Shown here piece after piece: positions 18,678 through 27,454 of a DNA stretch of 64,000 nucleotides. How positions within the stretch are numbered: position 1 is the first letter of the stretch; every line of letters starts with the position of its first letter. The notes under the pieces were generated by a model. The model made no database searches and was not told the origin of the DNA. It was given only the letters and a program-made list of their open reading frames with translations. Made by a program: the position numbers and the translations under genes. Origin of the DNA: Streptomyces sp. NBC_00271 (GTDB lineage: Bacteria; Actinomycetota; Actinomycetes; Streptomycetales; Streptomycetaceae); the NCBI RefSeq assembly GCF_036178845.1, contig NZ_CP108070.1, positions 11,532,001 through 11,596,000 of the forward strand, read 5' to 3'.

Positions 18678-19577
18678 GTGTTCATCGACATCCCGAGCGC
18701 ACTCGAAGCCGCTCTGATCGACCGTTCTCTCCCGACGTGGAAGCTGGACGGTTCGTTCCTGGCGCAGTCCACCATGGAGGAGTACCGAACCGCGCTGACG
18801 GCCACCCCGCGGTTCGACGAAACCGCCGCGGCGCTGCGCCAGGCACTGACCGGAGAGGACGGCGGATACGCCGTGCTGCGCCTGGGAAACCTCGCCAAGG
18901 CGCTGGGGACCGACGACGACCGGTTCCTGCGGCTGGTGACGGGCTTCGCGGCCGAGGTGGCCGTCCCCTTCTCGCCTTTCCCGCGGTGGCCCCTCTGGAA
19001 GGACATCGGGGTCAAAGTCGACAAGGACCCCGGCAAGTCCAGCGGCATCGGGTACAACGCGTTCCACATGGACCTGGTGAACGGGACCCTGCCCCCGGAC
19101 TACACCACGCTCCTGTGCGTCCGCCCCGACCCGCTCGGCGGCGGCCCCAGCATCCTCTCCGACGCCCACGCGGCGGTGGCGCAGCTGTCGGAGAACAGCC
19201 GCGCCCTCCTGGCAGAGACGGCCTACCACTACGGGACCTTCTTCGACCTGCACGGCGTCGGCGAGGAGTACAAGCCGTTCCCGATCCTGGCCGGCTCCGA
19301 CCCGGGCGGGTTCGTCCGGTTCACCGCCAAGATGCTGAAGAGGTCCGAGCTCGGCCAGGCGCACGTCGACGCCGCCAGGGAGCTCGCCGAGGAGCTCGTC
19401 CGGGGGCAGATCTCCTTCCCGCTCCAGCCCGGGGACTACCTCATCGTGAACCAGCGTCGCTTCCTGCACGGTCGGGAGGCACTCCACAGCGGTCAGGCCA
19501 CCGTCCCGGTCGCCGACAGGCGGCTGCTCCTCCAGTTGTTCCTGCGCGCGAGGGTCGGAGCCGGCTCGGCCGTGTAG
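18678..19577 (+). CDS. TauD/TfdA-type Fe(II)/2-oxoglutarate oxygenase
   Basis: 299 residues from GTG 18678 with AGGAAG upstream. The clavaminate-synthase-like fold is recognised by the iron facial triad: NAFHMDLVN (His-x-Asp near residue 129) and the distal His in FLHGRE near 262. The Arg-containing 2-oxoglutarate motif follows (RRLLLQLFLRAR). Such enzymes hydroxylate or desaturate amino acids and other metabolites. The true substrate cannot be read. It is convergent with a GT2 gene and lies beside a sugar-modification locus, so a role in a specialised metabolite pathway is possible. Confidence 0.75.
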   Translation: MFIDIPSALEAALIDRSLPTWKLDGSFLAQSTMEEYRTALTATPRFDETAAALRQALTGEDGGYAVLRLGNLAKALGTDDDRFLRLVTGFAAEVAVPFSPFPRWPLWKDIGVKVDKDPGKSSGIGYNAFHMDLVNGTLPPDYTTLLCVRPDPLGGGPSILSDAHAAVAQLSENSRALLAETAYHYGTFFDLHGVGEEYKPFPILAGSDPGGFVRFTAKMLKRSELGQAHVDAARELAEELVRGQISFPLQPGDYLIVNQRRFLHGREALHSGQATVPVADRRLLLQLFLRARVGAGSAV

Positions 19578-19718
19578 CCGGCCGACCGTACCGGTGACCC
19601 GCCGAGTCCCGCCCTGCGGGTCCAGCTGCCGAGCACGCTGCACGGCCACCGGGCAGGGCCCGGTCGGGCGCCACCGGAAACGGTCGCGCACCGGGCTCCC
19701 CGGGCTCGCGAACGGGTG

Positions 19719-20492
19719 CTAGATGTGCGACTTCCGCACCGAGTGCCATGTCGCCCCGGCCAGAGCCCGCGTCGACCGGAACACCGACAGGTGCTCGTGC
19801 TCCCGGTACAGCCGCCAGTTGTGCTCCACCAGCGCCAGCTTGTTCGAGGACAGCGACCCCGCCCGGCCGGCCCTGTAGACCGCCAGCGGTTCCTGCAGAC
19901 CTCGGGCGGGGTGCCCATCTCTCATGATCGACAGCCACAGCGCGTAGTCCTGACGCTTCGGCATGTCCGGCATCAGCCGTGTGCCCAGCACCGTCCGGTC
20001 GTACATGGCAGTCAGGGCCCCGATGTGGTCCTGCACCAGCATGTCGCGGTACGTCACGCGCTCCCGTGCCGCGATCACCCGCCCGTTCGGCGTGAAGTCG
20101 CAAGCCTCACCGGTGTAGTCGCCAGCGACCTTGTAGTAGGAGGTGAACGTCAGTGGGGCATCGCCGGCGGTGGCGAACGCGAGCTGCCGCTCGACCTTGC
20201 CGGGCAGCCACATGTCGTCGCTGTCCAGGAACGCCACGTACTCCCCGCGCGCTCGCGCCAGGGCGAGGTTGCGGGCCCTGGCCGCGCCGCCCTGCTCGGG
20301 CGCCGCCTGCGGGCGCACACGCTCGTCCTGGCGGGCCAGGTCCTGCAGCAGGTCCATGGAGCCGTCGGTGGACGCGTCGTCGGTGACCTGCAGCTCCACG
20401 TCGGGGTGGGTCTGCGCGAGCACGGAGCGCACCGACGCGCCGAGCGTCGCCGCCGAGTTGTGCACGGGCATCACGACAGACACGAGCGGCAC
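19719..20492 (-). CDS. Family 2 glycosyltransferase
   Basis: 257 residues. The start is GTG 20492 (M-PLVSVVMPVHNSAATL) because GGAGGAG lies a few bases upstream. GT-A fold motifs: VVMPVHNS, VTDDASTDGS and FLDSDDMWLPGK, the DxD-type metal and nucleotide-sugar site. MPKRQDYALWLSIM and the C-terminal RLYREHEHL follow family 2. No membrane segment is present. It is divergent from the nucleotide-sugar dehydrogenase at 20575 with 82 bp between them, so both are probably driven from a shared promoter region. Confidence 0.88.
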   Translation of the reverse strand: MPLVSVVMPVHNSAATLGASVRSVLAQTHPDVELQVTDDASTDGSMDLLQDLARQDERVRPQAAPEQGGAARARNLALARARGEYVAFLDSDDMWLPGKVERQLAFATAGDAPLTFTSYYKVAGDYTGEACDFTPNGRVIAARERVTYRDMLVQDHIGALTAMYDRTVLGTRLMPDMPKRQDYALWLSIMRDGHPARGLQEPLAVYRAGRAGSLSSNKLALVEHNWRLYREHEHLSVFRSTRALAGATWHSVRKSHI

Positions 20493-20574
20493 GGCTCTCC
20501 TCCCAGCACGACCAGCAATGACGGCGTCCAGCACGGATTGTATTCGAGCGCCCTCGCAGCCGAAGGAGCAGTTC

Positions 20575-21831
20575 ATGAAGGTCATCATCGCCGGGCAGGG
20601 CTATGTCGGGCTGCCGCTCGCCGTGCGCGCCGCCGAGGTGGGTCATCGCGTCGTCGGCTACGACGTGGACCTGCACCGTATCGAGCAGCTCACGGACGGT
20701 GAGTCGTACGTGGGGGACGTGGCCTCCTCCCGGCTCCGCGCGGTCCTGGACACCGGGGACTACTCCGTGACCGCCGACGCTGCCGCGCTGGCCGGCTTCG
20801 ACATCGCGGTGATCACCGTGCCGACCCCGCTGCGGGACGGGGTGCCCGACCTGACCTACGTCGAGTCCTGCGCCCGGACGCTGGGCGAGCGCCTTCGCCC
20901 CGGCGCGACGGTGGTCCTGGAGTCCACGACCTTCCCCGGCACCACCGAGGAACTGTTGCTGCCGATCCTGGAGAAGGCGTCGGGCCTCAAAGGCGGGGTG
21001 GGCTTCCTGGCCGGATTCAGTCCCGAGCGGATCGCTCCGGGGAACAAGAGGTGGTCGTTCGACGGGACGCCGAAATTGGTGTCCGGAATCGACGCCAGAT
21101 CACTCGACGCGATCAAGGGTTTCTACGACGGCATCTTTCAGACCACGGTTCCGGTGTCCGGGACCAGGGTCGCCGAGATGGCCAAGCTGATCGAGAACAT
21201 CTTCCGGTTCGTCAACATCTCCATGGTCAACGAGATGGCGATGCTGGCCGCTTCCCTCGGCGTGAACATCTGGGAGGCGATCGACGCCGCGGCGACCAAG
21301 CCCTTCGGATTCACGCGGTTCACCCCGGGGCCGGGAGTCGGCGGGCAATGCCTGCCCGTCGACCCGTTGTTCCTCTCCTGGAAGGTCCAGCAGGAGCTCG
21401 GCGTCCCTTTCCGATTCGTGGAACTCGCCGACGACGTGAACCGCCACATGCCCGACTACGTCGTCCGGCGTCTTGCGGAAGCACTCGACAATCGCCGCAT
21501 GACCATCAACGGATCCCGGATCCTGCTGCTCGGCCTGACCTACAAATACAACGCCACCGACCTTCGCAATCCACCTTCGGCACGTGTCGCCGAACTTCTC
21601 ATCAACCTCGGCGCCGAGGTCCGGGGCGCCGACCCCAACATCCCGGACGGCGACGACACCAAGCTGAACTTGCCCCGGGTGGATGCGAGCCCGGAGGAGG
21701 TCGCGGCCTCCGATGCCGTGGTGCTTCTCATGGACCACACCCGATTCGACCTCGCGATGATCGAGAAGAACGCGCCCTACGTTCTCGACTGCCGAAACCG
21801 CCTGTCCGGACCGAACGTAGAAACTCTTTAG
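20575..21831 (+). CDS. UDP-glucose/UDP-N-acetylhexosamine 6-dehydrogenase
   Basis: 418 residues with AAGGAG before the ATG. Oxidises C6 of a UDP-sugar to the uronic acid using two NAD+. Rossmann motif at the N-terminus (GQGYVGLPLAVRAAEVGH). The catalytic cysteine is in GVGGQCLPVDPLFL (about residue 259), and the central domain has EMAKLIENIFRFVNISMVNEM. The C-terminal UDP-binding domain has LLLGLTYKYNATDLRNPPS. The GGQCLPVDP form is shared with the WecC/VipA group acting on N-acetylated sugars, so the exact substrate is open. It heads a likely operon with the two following genes. Confidence 0.88.
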   Translation: MKVIIAGQGYVGLPLAVRAAEVGHRVVGYDVDLHRIEQLTDGESYVGDVASSRLRAVLDTGDYSVTADAAALAGFDIAVITVPTPLRDGVPDLTYVESCARTLGERLRPGATVVLESTTFPGTTEELLLPILEKASGLKGGVGFLAGFSPERIAPGNKRWSFDGTPKLVSGIDARSLDAIKGFYDGIFQTTVPVSGTRVAEMAKLIENIFRFVNISMVNEMAMLAASLGVNIWEAIDAAATKPFGFTRFTPGPGVGGQCLPVDPLFLSWKVQQELGVPFRFVELADDVNRHMPDYVVRRLAEALDNRRMTINGSRILLLGLTYKYNATDLRNPPSARVAELLINLGAEVRGADPNIPDGDDTKLNLPRVDASPEEVAASDAVVLLMDHTRFDLAMIEKNAPYVLDCRNRLSGPNVETL

Positions 21832-21883
21832 CTTCTCGAAATCCCCCCGCCACGCTGCCGATCTTCCATCCCCAGGAGTTCTC

Positions 21884-23269
21884 TTGCACGACGAATGGGA
21901 ACACGCCCACACGGACTACACCATGCCCGCGCAGCGTCAAATCCCAGCCTCGCTGGCCGAAAGCGAGAGCGACTGGCGCCACTACCTGGAATGCTCAACC
22001 CCCAACGGCTGGCTGATACGACACAACGCCATGACCGAAGCGCTCGTCAGCGGAAAGCCGATGTACCTGTTGCACACCACCAAGGACATCAACGCCATCC
22101 GCACCAGTCGGCAGTTACACGTCTCCACCGGATGCCTGGTCGGGGCCCTGTACTGCTCGCCTCTCGCCCGTCAGCGCGAGGGTCTGCGCCCACACAACCT
22201 CGGCGCCTACCTGATGCGGACGAAGCCTTCCACCAAGCCCATGGTCTTCGAGGTCACCCCGGATGCCCCGATCCGGCCCAAGGGCGTCGACTACCTGCAT
22301 CTCGGCACCATCCACTTGCGTACCTACCTGCGCTACCAGAGCTTCCTCACCCCGGCCGAGAACGACCAGCTCGACCGCGCCGTGCTGGCCGGGCTGCGCG
22401 CCGCGGCCGTGTTCCTCGACGTCGCCCTGCGCAACGCCGCCGGCCATGCCACTCCGGCACCCGAGTTCATCGACCAGTTGTCCGCCGCCGTGGCCCACGT
22501 GCCGTTCCTCGGCTACCTGTACTTCGAGGTGCTGTCCGAATACCTGATGCTCCACTCCGTTACTCCGGAGACCAAGACCTACGCCCAGGCGGGAGAGCTG
22601 AACAACTGGCTCTACAAGGGACTCGCCTTCGCCGCTGTGGACGGCATGGAGCAATTGTTCGACCTGGCCCGTTTCAATCCGCGCCATCACCGGCTCGTCC
22701 AGCTCATCGAAGGCATAGAACCGGCTCTCAGCCCAGGAGTCGCCGAGTACGTCCGGCAACGACTGTCCCACTTGTTCGCCCGGACCGCGCTGCACCCGTC
22801 CCAGGACGCGGCATCGGTCACCTTGCAGGGCGTCGATCTCAGCACGCTCCGGAAAGCCGCGCCCGGACTGATCGGCCAGATGATCTTCCGCGAGATCCGG
22901 TACATGCCCCGCTACCAGCAGCTGTACCACTGCTTCGAGAAAGCCAAGGCGCTGGAGGCATGGGACTACTGGAACAACGAGGGGATACCCACCCCCTTCA
23001 ATGGAATCCTCCCCAAGGGAGAGATAGGGATAAATCCCGTCTACCCCCGATCGGCAGTCAGAGTATGGACGGCAGAACTGGACGGTAAGGGCTATTTGCA
23101 TCCGGCCGATGAGGTCACAGCTGTCTTCACGCCGCACCTGGCGTCGTGGTGGGTACCACCCCGCCAGCGCGAGATGCAGAACGACACCGATGATTCACGA
23201 TTCGAGGCCCTGGGAGCCCGATCCCCGGTTCCACCCCAACGGCCATCCATGAATGGACTTTCCGCATGA
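21884..23269 (+). CDS. Unrecognised 461-aa protein in the sugar operon
   Basis: The start is TTG 21884 with AGGAG about seven bases upstream. I recognise no family. The opening MYLLHTTKDINAIRTSRQL, then VSTGCLVGALYCSPL, is faintly like ADP-ribosyltransferase-type folds that begin with H-x-T and a small loop, but this is speculation. A long helical middle with Tyr/Leu/His-rich segments follows (PFLGYLYFEVLSEYLMLHS; QMIFREIRYMPRYQQLYHCF), then a beta-rich end (GKGYLHPADEVTAVFTP). No signal peptide. Its stop overlaps the next gene's start (ATGA), so it is translationally coupled to a GT4 glycosyltransferase and lies 52 bp after the dehydrogenase. Confidence 0.8.
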   Translation: MHDEWEHAHTDYTMPAQRQIPASLAESESDWRHYLECSTPNGWLIRHNAMTEALVSGKPMYLLHTTKDINAIRTSRQLHVSTGCLVGALYCSPLARQREGLRPHNLGAYLMRTKPSTKPMVFEVTPDAPIRPKGVDYLHLGTIHLRTYLRYQSFLTPAENDQLDRAVLAGLRAAAVFLDVALRNAAGHATPAPEFIDQLSAAVAHVPFLGYLYFEVLSEYLMLHSVTPETKTYAQAGELNNWLYKGLAFAAVDGMEQLFDLARFNPRHHRLVQLIEGIEPALSPGVAEYVRQRLSHLFARTALHPSQDAASVTLQGVDLSTLRKAAPGLIGQMIFREIRYMPRYQQLYHCFEKAKALEAWDYWNNEGIPTPFNGILPKGEIGINPVYPRSAVRVWTAELDGKGYLHPADEVTAVFTPHLASWWVPPRQREMQNDTDDSRFEALGARSPVPPQRPSMNGLSA

Positions 23270-24247
23270 CCGCCCAGCTCCTGAACATCCTGACCGGCAT
23301 CAACCGCACTGCCGCGCCTTCGTCCGGGAGCATGATCCTCGTCAACGACCTCTACGGCGCGATGCCTGAAATCCACACGACTTTCCTGGGCAGGGCGCCG
23401 GTCGATCAGGCTTGGGAGGCTGCGTTTGATCAGCTGATCAACCTCTCCACGACGAAACGCCCCCACGGCCCGGACTTCGACCCCTACGTTGACGAGTTGA
23501 CGGGTGAGGTCCGTGCGCTCATCGAGAAGATCCAGCCGAATGCCATTCACGCCCAGTACCTCGGGTTTGCTCTCAGCCTGGCGTTCACCCGAGCCGCAGG
23601 CAACATCCCGATCATCGCCATCGCCCACGGCCCCGACGTGATGGTTGCCGAACGCAGCGCATCGGAACGCGAGGGCCTGAATGAAGTTGCTGCCGCAAGC
23701 GCCGCGATCGTCGCCCCGACCTCCGCCCTCGCCGACCGCATCGACCGTCTCACCGGACGCCGATTCACCGATCGACTCACCGTCATCCCGTGGGGCATCC
23801 CTTTGAGTGATGCCCGGGTACGCGATCAACCGCCTACCGGAACCGGACCGCTATCGTTGGTGCACGCCGGTCGACTGGACGACAACAAGTCCACGATCAC
23901 CGCAGCCGACGCCCTCGCTTTAACCGATCAGCCGCACCACTTGACCGTGATCGGCGACGGAATCCTACGGGAGCATCTGGAACAGCGAGCCATTGAACTC
24001 GGGCTCCGGGACCGGGTTCATTTTGATCCGTTCCTGCCCCGCGCCGAACTGTGGCGCCGCCTGCCGAACTTCGACACCTTCGTCTTCACGACCAGGGGTC
24101 TGGAGGCCTTCGGGCTCGTCCTCATTGAGGCCCAAGCGCACGGACTTCCGGTTGCCTACTCCGATCTTCCCGGTGTGAGGGAAATCCTCGGAAGCGCTGG
24201 CGTTCCCTATACTCCTGGCGACCCGCGATCGCTGGCCGTGGCCCTAG

Positions 24248-25689
24248 TAGGGCTTGGTCAGGTCGGTTGTGGTGGTGCGTGTCCTGTCGGCCCGGTGTGG
24301 CGTTGAGAGTGTGTGACTCCGGACGAGATTGCTGTGGTGCGTGGTGAGTTGGAGACTTTCGCGGCGGAGGTGTTCGAGCCGTTCGCGCGCAAGGATCAGC
24401 GCCGGTGGGGGCAGGTTTATCTGCGGGGGCTGCTGACCGGCGGGCAGCGTAAGTCGGTCGAGCCGATGGCCGCCCGGCTCGGGGAGGACGGCAATCGTCA
24501 GGCACTGGCCAACTTCATCACCACCAGCCCCTGGGACCCGGCACATATCCGGGCCCAGCTCGCCTGGCGGATGGAGAAGGTGATCGGGCCGGAAGCCCTG
24601 GTCTTCGACGACACCGGGTTCCTCAAGGACGGGACTGCCTCGGCATGCGTGTCGCGGCAGTACACCGGCACCGCGGGCAAGGTCACCAACTGCCAGGTCG
24701 GCGTCTCACTCCACCTCGCGTCCGACCACGCCTCGGCGGCGGTCAACTGGCGGCTGTTCCTGCCCCGGACCTGGGATCCCGCCTCACCGAAGGCCGATGC
24801 GGACAAGATCGCCCGCCGCAGCGCCTGCGGCATCCCGGACGATGTCGGGCATGTGGAGAAGTGGCAGCTGGCCCTGGACATGCTCGACGAGACCCGCTCG
24901 TGGGGGATCGAGGTGCCGCTGGCCGTCGCGGACGCCGGATACGGCGACGCCGCCGCGTTCCGGCACGGGCTGCAGGCCCACGGCCTGAACTACGTGGTGG
25001 GGATCTCCACCACGCTGTCGGCTCAGCCCGCCGGCGCGGTGCCGGTGGCCGAGCCGTACTCCGGGACCGGACGCCCGCCGGTGGCCAAGTATCCCGACAA
25101 GCCGCGGCCGGTGAAGGAGCTGGTCATCGCGGCGGGGCGGAAGGCGGCTCGGCCGGTGCAGTGGCGGGAGGGCTCCCGGCCTGGCACCGGCCGCTCGGGC
25201 CGCAAGCGGATGTACTCCCGCTTCGTGGCCTTGCGCATCCGGCCTGCCGGACGCGAGGTCCGCCAGAACGCCGACGGCCCGGAACTGCCCGTGTGCTGGC
25301 TGCTGGCCGAATGGCCCGCCGGTGAGAGCGAGCCGGTGCAGTACTGGCTGTCCGACCTGCCCTCCGGCATGCCTGTGACCACACTGGTCCGGCTCGCCAA
25401 ACTCCGCTGGCGCATCGAGCACGACTACCGGGAGATGAAGCAGGCCCTGGGACTTGCCCACTTCGAGGGCCGGACCTGGAACGGCTGGCACCACCACGTC
25501 ACCCTCGTCTCCGTCGCGCACGCCTTCTGCACCCTGCAACGACTGGCCCGGGCCCCAAAAGACCCAGCGCCGGCCTGAGCCTCTACCAAGTCGTCCGCGA
25601 GCTACAGACACTCCTCGCCCTCTGGACCGGTGCCTGCCCCACCTGCAACCGCAACATACCCACACCGATACGAACCTGACCAAGCCCTA
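24248..25689 (+). mobile_element. IS701-family element, complete
   Basis: 1,442 bp. The inverted repeats start TAGGGCTTGGTCAGGT and match perfectly over 16 bases. It is flanked by CTAG at 24244-24247 and 25690-25693, which fits the YTAR four-base target duplication of the IS701 family. It carries one intact transposase gene and interrupts the GT4 gene. Confidence 0.95.
24313..25578 (+). CDS. IS701-family transposase
   Basis: 421-residue DDE transposase from GTG 24313. Catalytic residues: Asp in VFDDTGFLKDG, Asp in VADAGYGD and Glu in RIEHDYREMKQALGL, all present. The N-terminal region (RWGQVYLRGLLTGGQRKSVEPMA) and HFEGRTWNGWHHHVTL near the end are family features. No frameshift or stop is seen. 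With perfect ends and a matching duplication this is probably a recent and potentially active insertion. Confidence 0.95.
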   Translation: MTPDEIAVVRGELETFAAEVFEPFARKDQRRWGQVYLRGLLTGGQRKSVEPMAARLGEDGNRQALANFITTSPWDPAHIRAQLAWRMEKVIGPEALVFDDTGFLKDGTASACVSRQYTGTAGKVTNCQVGVSLHLASDHASAAVNWRLFLPRTWDPASPKADADKIARRSACGIPDDVGHVEKWQLALDMLDETRSWGIEVPLAVADAGYGDAAAFRHGLQAHGLNYVVGISTTLSAQPAGAVPVAEPYSGTGRPPVAKYPDKPRPVKELVIAAGRKAARPVQWREGSRPGTGRSGRKRMYSRFVALRIRPAGREVRQNADGPELPVCWLLAEWPAGESEPVQYWLSDLPSGMPVTTLVRLAKLRWRIEHDYREMKQALGLAHFEGRTWNGWHHHVTLVSVAHAFCTLQRLARAPKDPAPA

Positions 25690-25881
25690 CTAGACGAGAT
25701 GGGCCGGGACTTCCACCGGCGCAAGGCCCTGAACAAGGCGGCTCTCAATAACGCGCGCCGATACGACATCACTACCACCGGCCGCCAGCTTCGCGAACTG
25801 ACGCTCCGCGTTTTCTCCTAAGGGCTGTCCCGCAATGATCTTGCGGAGTGGCGTTGCAGGCGGTTGCCGACTGGTCGTGGC

Positions 25882-26430
25882 TCAGCGCAGGCCGGTCGCC
25901 CATGCAGTGAGTGCGGCGAAGTCGTCGCTGGTAAGGCCGCATCGAGGGTCGACCCGGTGCAGTAGGGCGGGACCGCTGTGATGCTCCTCCACCCAGGCGC
26001 GATCCGCCTCGGTGATCTCGTCATCGACCCAGGCGAACGCCCGGCCTCTCGCCCACGCGACGATCTCCGGCGTCTTCCAGAACGCACCGTCCCCGGGCTC
26101 GGCCCGCGGCGAGGGCCAGGCGATGAAGGGCAGCTCGGGCAATTCCAGGACCGGTGCGACGAAAGTGTTGGCTTCTTCCTCCCACGTCGTCGCCCACACC
26201 AGATCGAAGGGGAGCGCCTCCAATGCCGGTCCGTGAGTCGGGTTGAGCCACACCCGCAGCGGTTTCACCGGCTTGTTCGGTAGTCCCCACTCGGCCAGCC
26301 GGTGACGCTCGGCGGCCTCCCAGCGGGGCGTGAGAAGCCGGTGCGTCTGGTACCCCTCGGGCCGTCGACATGGCTTCGCGGCATACGGATTCAGCGGTCC
26401 GTCCACGTCGACCAACCGCACTGGGCGCAC
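25882..26430 (-). CDS. HAD-like phosphatase domain protein (HAD_SAK_2 type)
   Basis: 182 residues from GTG 26430; AGGGGG lies upstream and the frame is open much further. HAD motif I is DVDGPLNPYAAKP, with the catalytic Asp pair in DVDG. FDLVWATTWEEEAN supplies motif II (Thr), and AWVDDEI the C-terminal Asp pair. As I recall, Streptomyces proteins of this type resemble the HAD domain of RNA-repair 'Swiss army knife' proteins. The in vivo substrate is unknown. It lies 83 bp downstream of the flavodoxin-fold reductase on the same strand. Confidence 0.7.
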   Translation of the reverse strand: MRPVRLVDVDGPLNPYAAKPCRRPEGYQTHRLLTPRWEAAERHRLAEWGLPNKPVKPLRVWLNPTHGPALEALPFDLVWATTWEEEANTFVAPVLELPELPFIAWPSPRAEPGDGAFWKTPEIVAWARGRAFAWVDDEITEADRAWVEEHHSGPALLHRVDPRCGLTSDDFAALTAWATGLR

Positions 26431-26513
26431 CCAGCCCACCCCCTCTGCTTCCGTCTCGCACGGTACCGGCCGATGACGAGACCACCCAGCGAAATACCCT
26501 GGCCGGGGTGTCC

Positions 26514-27251
26514 CTACCGGTGTTCGGGGTTCTCGTAGTCGCGGCGGCAGCCGGCGTCCCAGGCGGTGCGCTGGTTGCCGTAGGCGGGAATGCCACCGAG
26601 GTCCTTCAATGCCCGGGCCAGGTGCAGCAGGTTCCAGGTCATGAAGGTGGTGTTGCGGTTGGTGAAGTCGTTCTCCGGGCCGCCCGAGCCGGGGTCGAGG
26701 TACGAGGGGCCGGGGCCCGCCTCGCCGATCCATCCGGCGTCCGCCTGGGGAGGGATGGTGTAGCCGAGGTGCTGCAGGCTGTAGAGGACGTTCATGGCGC
26801 AGTGCTTGACGCCGTCCTCGTTGCCGGTGATCAGGCAGCCGCCGACCCGTCCGTAATAGGCGTACTGTCCGGCCTCGTTGAGCAGGCTGGAGCAGGCGTA
26901 GAGGCGTTCGATCACCTGCTTCATCACGGAACTGTTGTCGCCCAGCCAGATGGGGCCGGCCAGCACGAGGATGTCGGCCGCCAGGACCTGCTGGTACAGG
27001 CCAGGCCAGGCGTCCGTCTCCCAGCCGTGTTTCGTCATGTCGGGCCAGACGCCGGTGGCGATGTCGTAGTCGGCGGCCCGGAGGACTTCCACATGCACGT
27101 CCTGCGCGTCCAGGATGGCGGCGCTGTGGTCGATCAGGCCCTGGGTGTTGCTCGTCTCTGGCGAGCGTTTGAGGGTGCAGTTGATCACCAGAGCACGCAG
27201 GTCGTCGTAGCGGGCCGGCGGTGCGTCGGTGGCGGGCGACGAAGCGGTCAC
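26514..27251 (-). CDS. Flavodoxin-fold NAD(P)H:FMN reductase
   Basis: 245 residues from GTG 27251 with GGGAGG immediately upstream. FMN-binding fold: ALVINCTLKRSPETSNTQGL is the phosphate loop, then ADILVLAGPIWLGDNSSVMKQ and AYYGRVGGCLITGNEDGVKH. The C-terminus ends NQRTAWDAGCRRDYENPEHR. It belongs to the NADPH-dependent FMN reductase/NAD(P)H dehydrogenase group that reduces quinones, nitro compounds or free flavin. It is divergent from the acetolactate-synthase-like gene; about 200 bp between them hold both promoters. Confidence 0.85.
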   Translation of the reverse strand: MTASSPATDAPPARYDDLRALVINCTLKRSPETSNTQGLIDHSAAILDAQDVHVEVLRAADYDIATGVWPDMTKHGWETDAWPGLYQQVLAADILVLAGPIWLGDNSSVMKQVIERLYACSSLLNEAGQYAYYGRVGGCLITGNEDGVKHCAMNVLYSLQHLGYTIPPQADAGWIGEAGPGPSYLDPGSGGPENDFTNRNTTFMTWNLLHLARALKDLGGIPAYGNQRTAWDAGCRRDYENPEHR

Positions 27252-27454
27252 ACGGTCCTCCCAGAACCTTTGCGCAGCACGATGCTCGGCGGCGCGCGTC
27301 CACATCCGGCTCCAGCTTGCGGGGAGCCTGCGGCAGCCGCCATCACAGTGCCGCCGAACGGCCTCGGAATGCTTGATGCATCGGTATCCGCACGGCCGCC
27401 ACGGGCGGCGGTCGATGAGTGGCCGGGGTCGGTGGGCGTGCCTACGTTCGTCTC

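Larger units (their letters stand above)
23266..25821 (+). pseudogene. GT4-type glycosyltransferase split by an IS701 element
   Basis: Family 4 (GT-B fold) retaining glycosyltransferase. The first part runs 23266-24247: VHAGRLDDNKSTITAADALA, the E-x7-E region in GLEAFGLVLIEAQAHGLPV, and SDLPGVREILGSAG. The last part runs 25694-25821: DEMGRDFHRRKALNKAALNN and the tail LRELTLRVFS. Removing 24248-25693 leaves 1,110 bases (370 codons) reading RSLAVALDEMG without a shift. As it stands the product ends in IS sequence at 24306 and lacks the last helix pair; in this fold the C-terminal helix packs back on the N-domain, so activity is doubtful. Confidence 0.9.
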
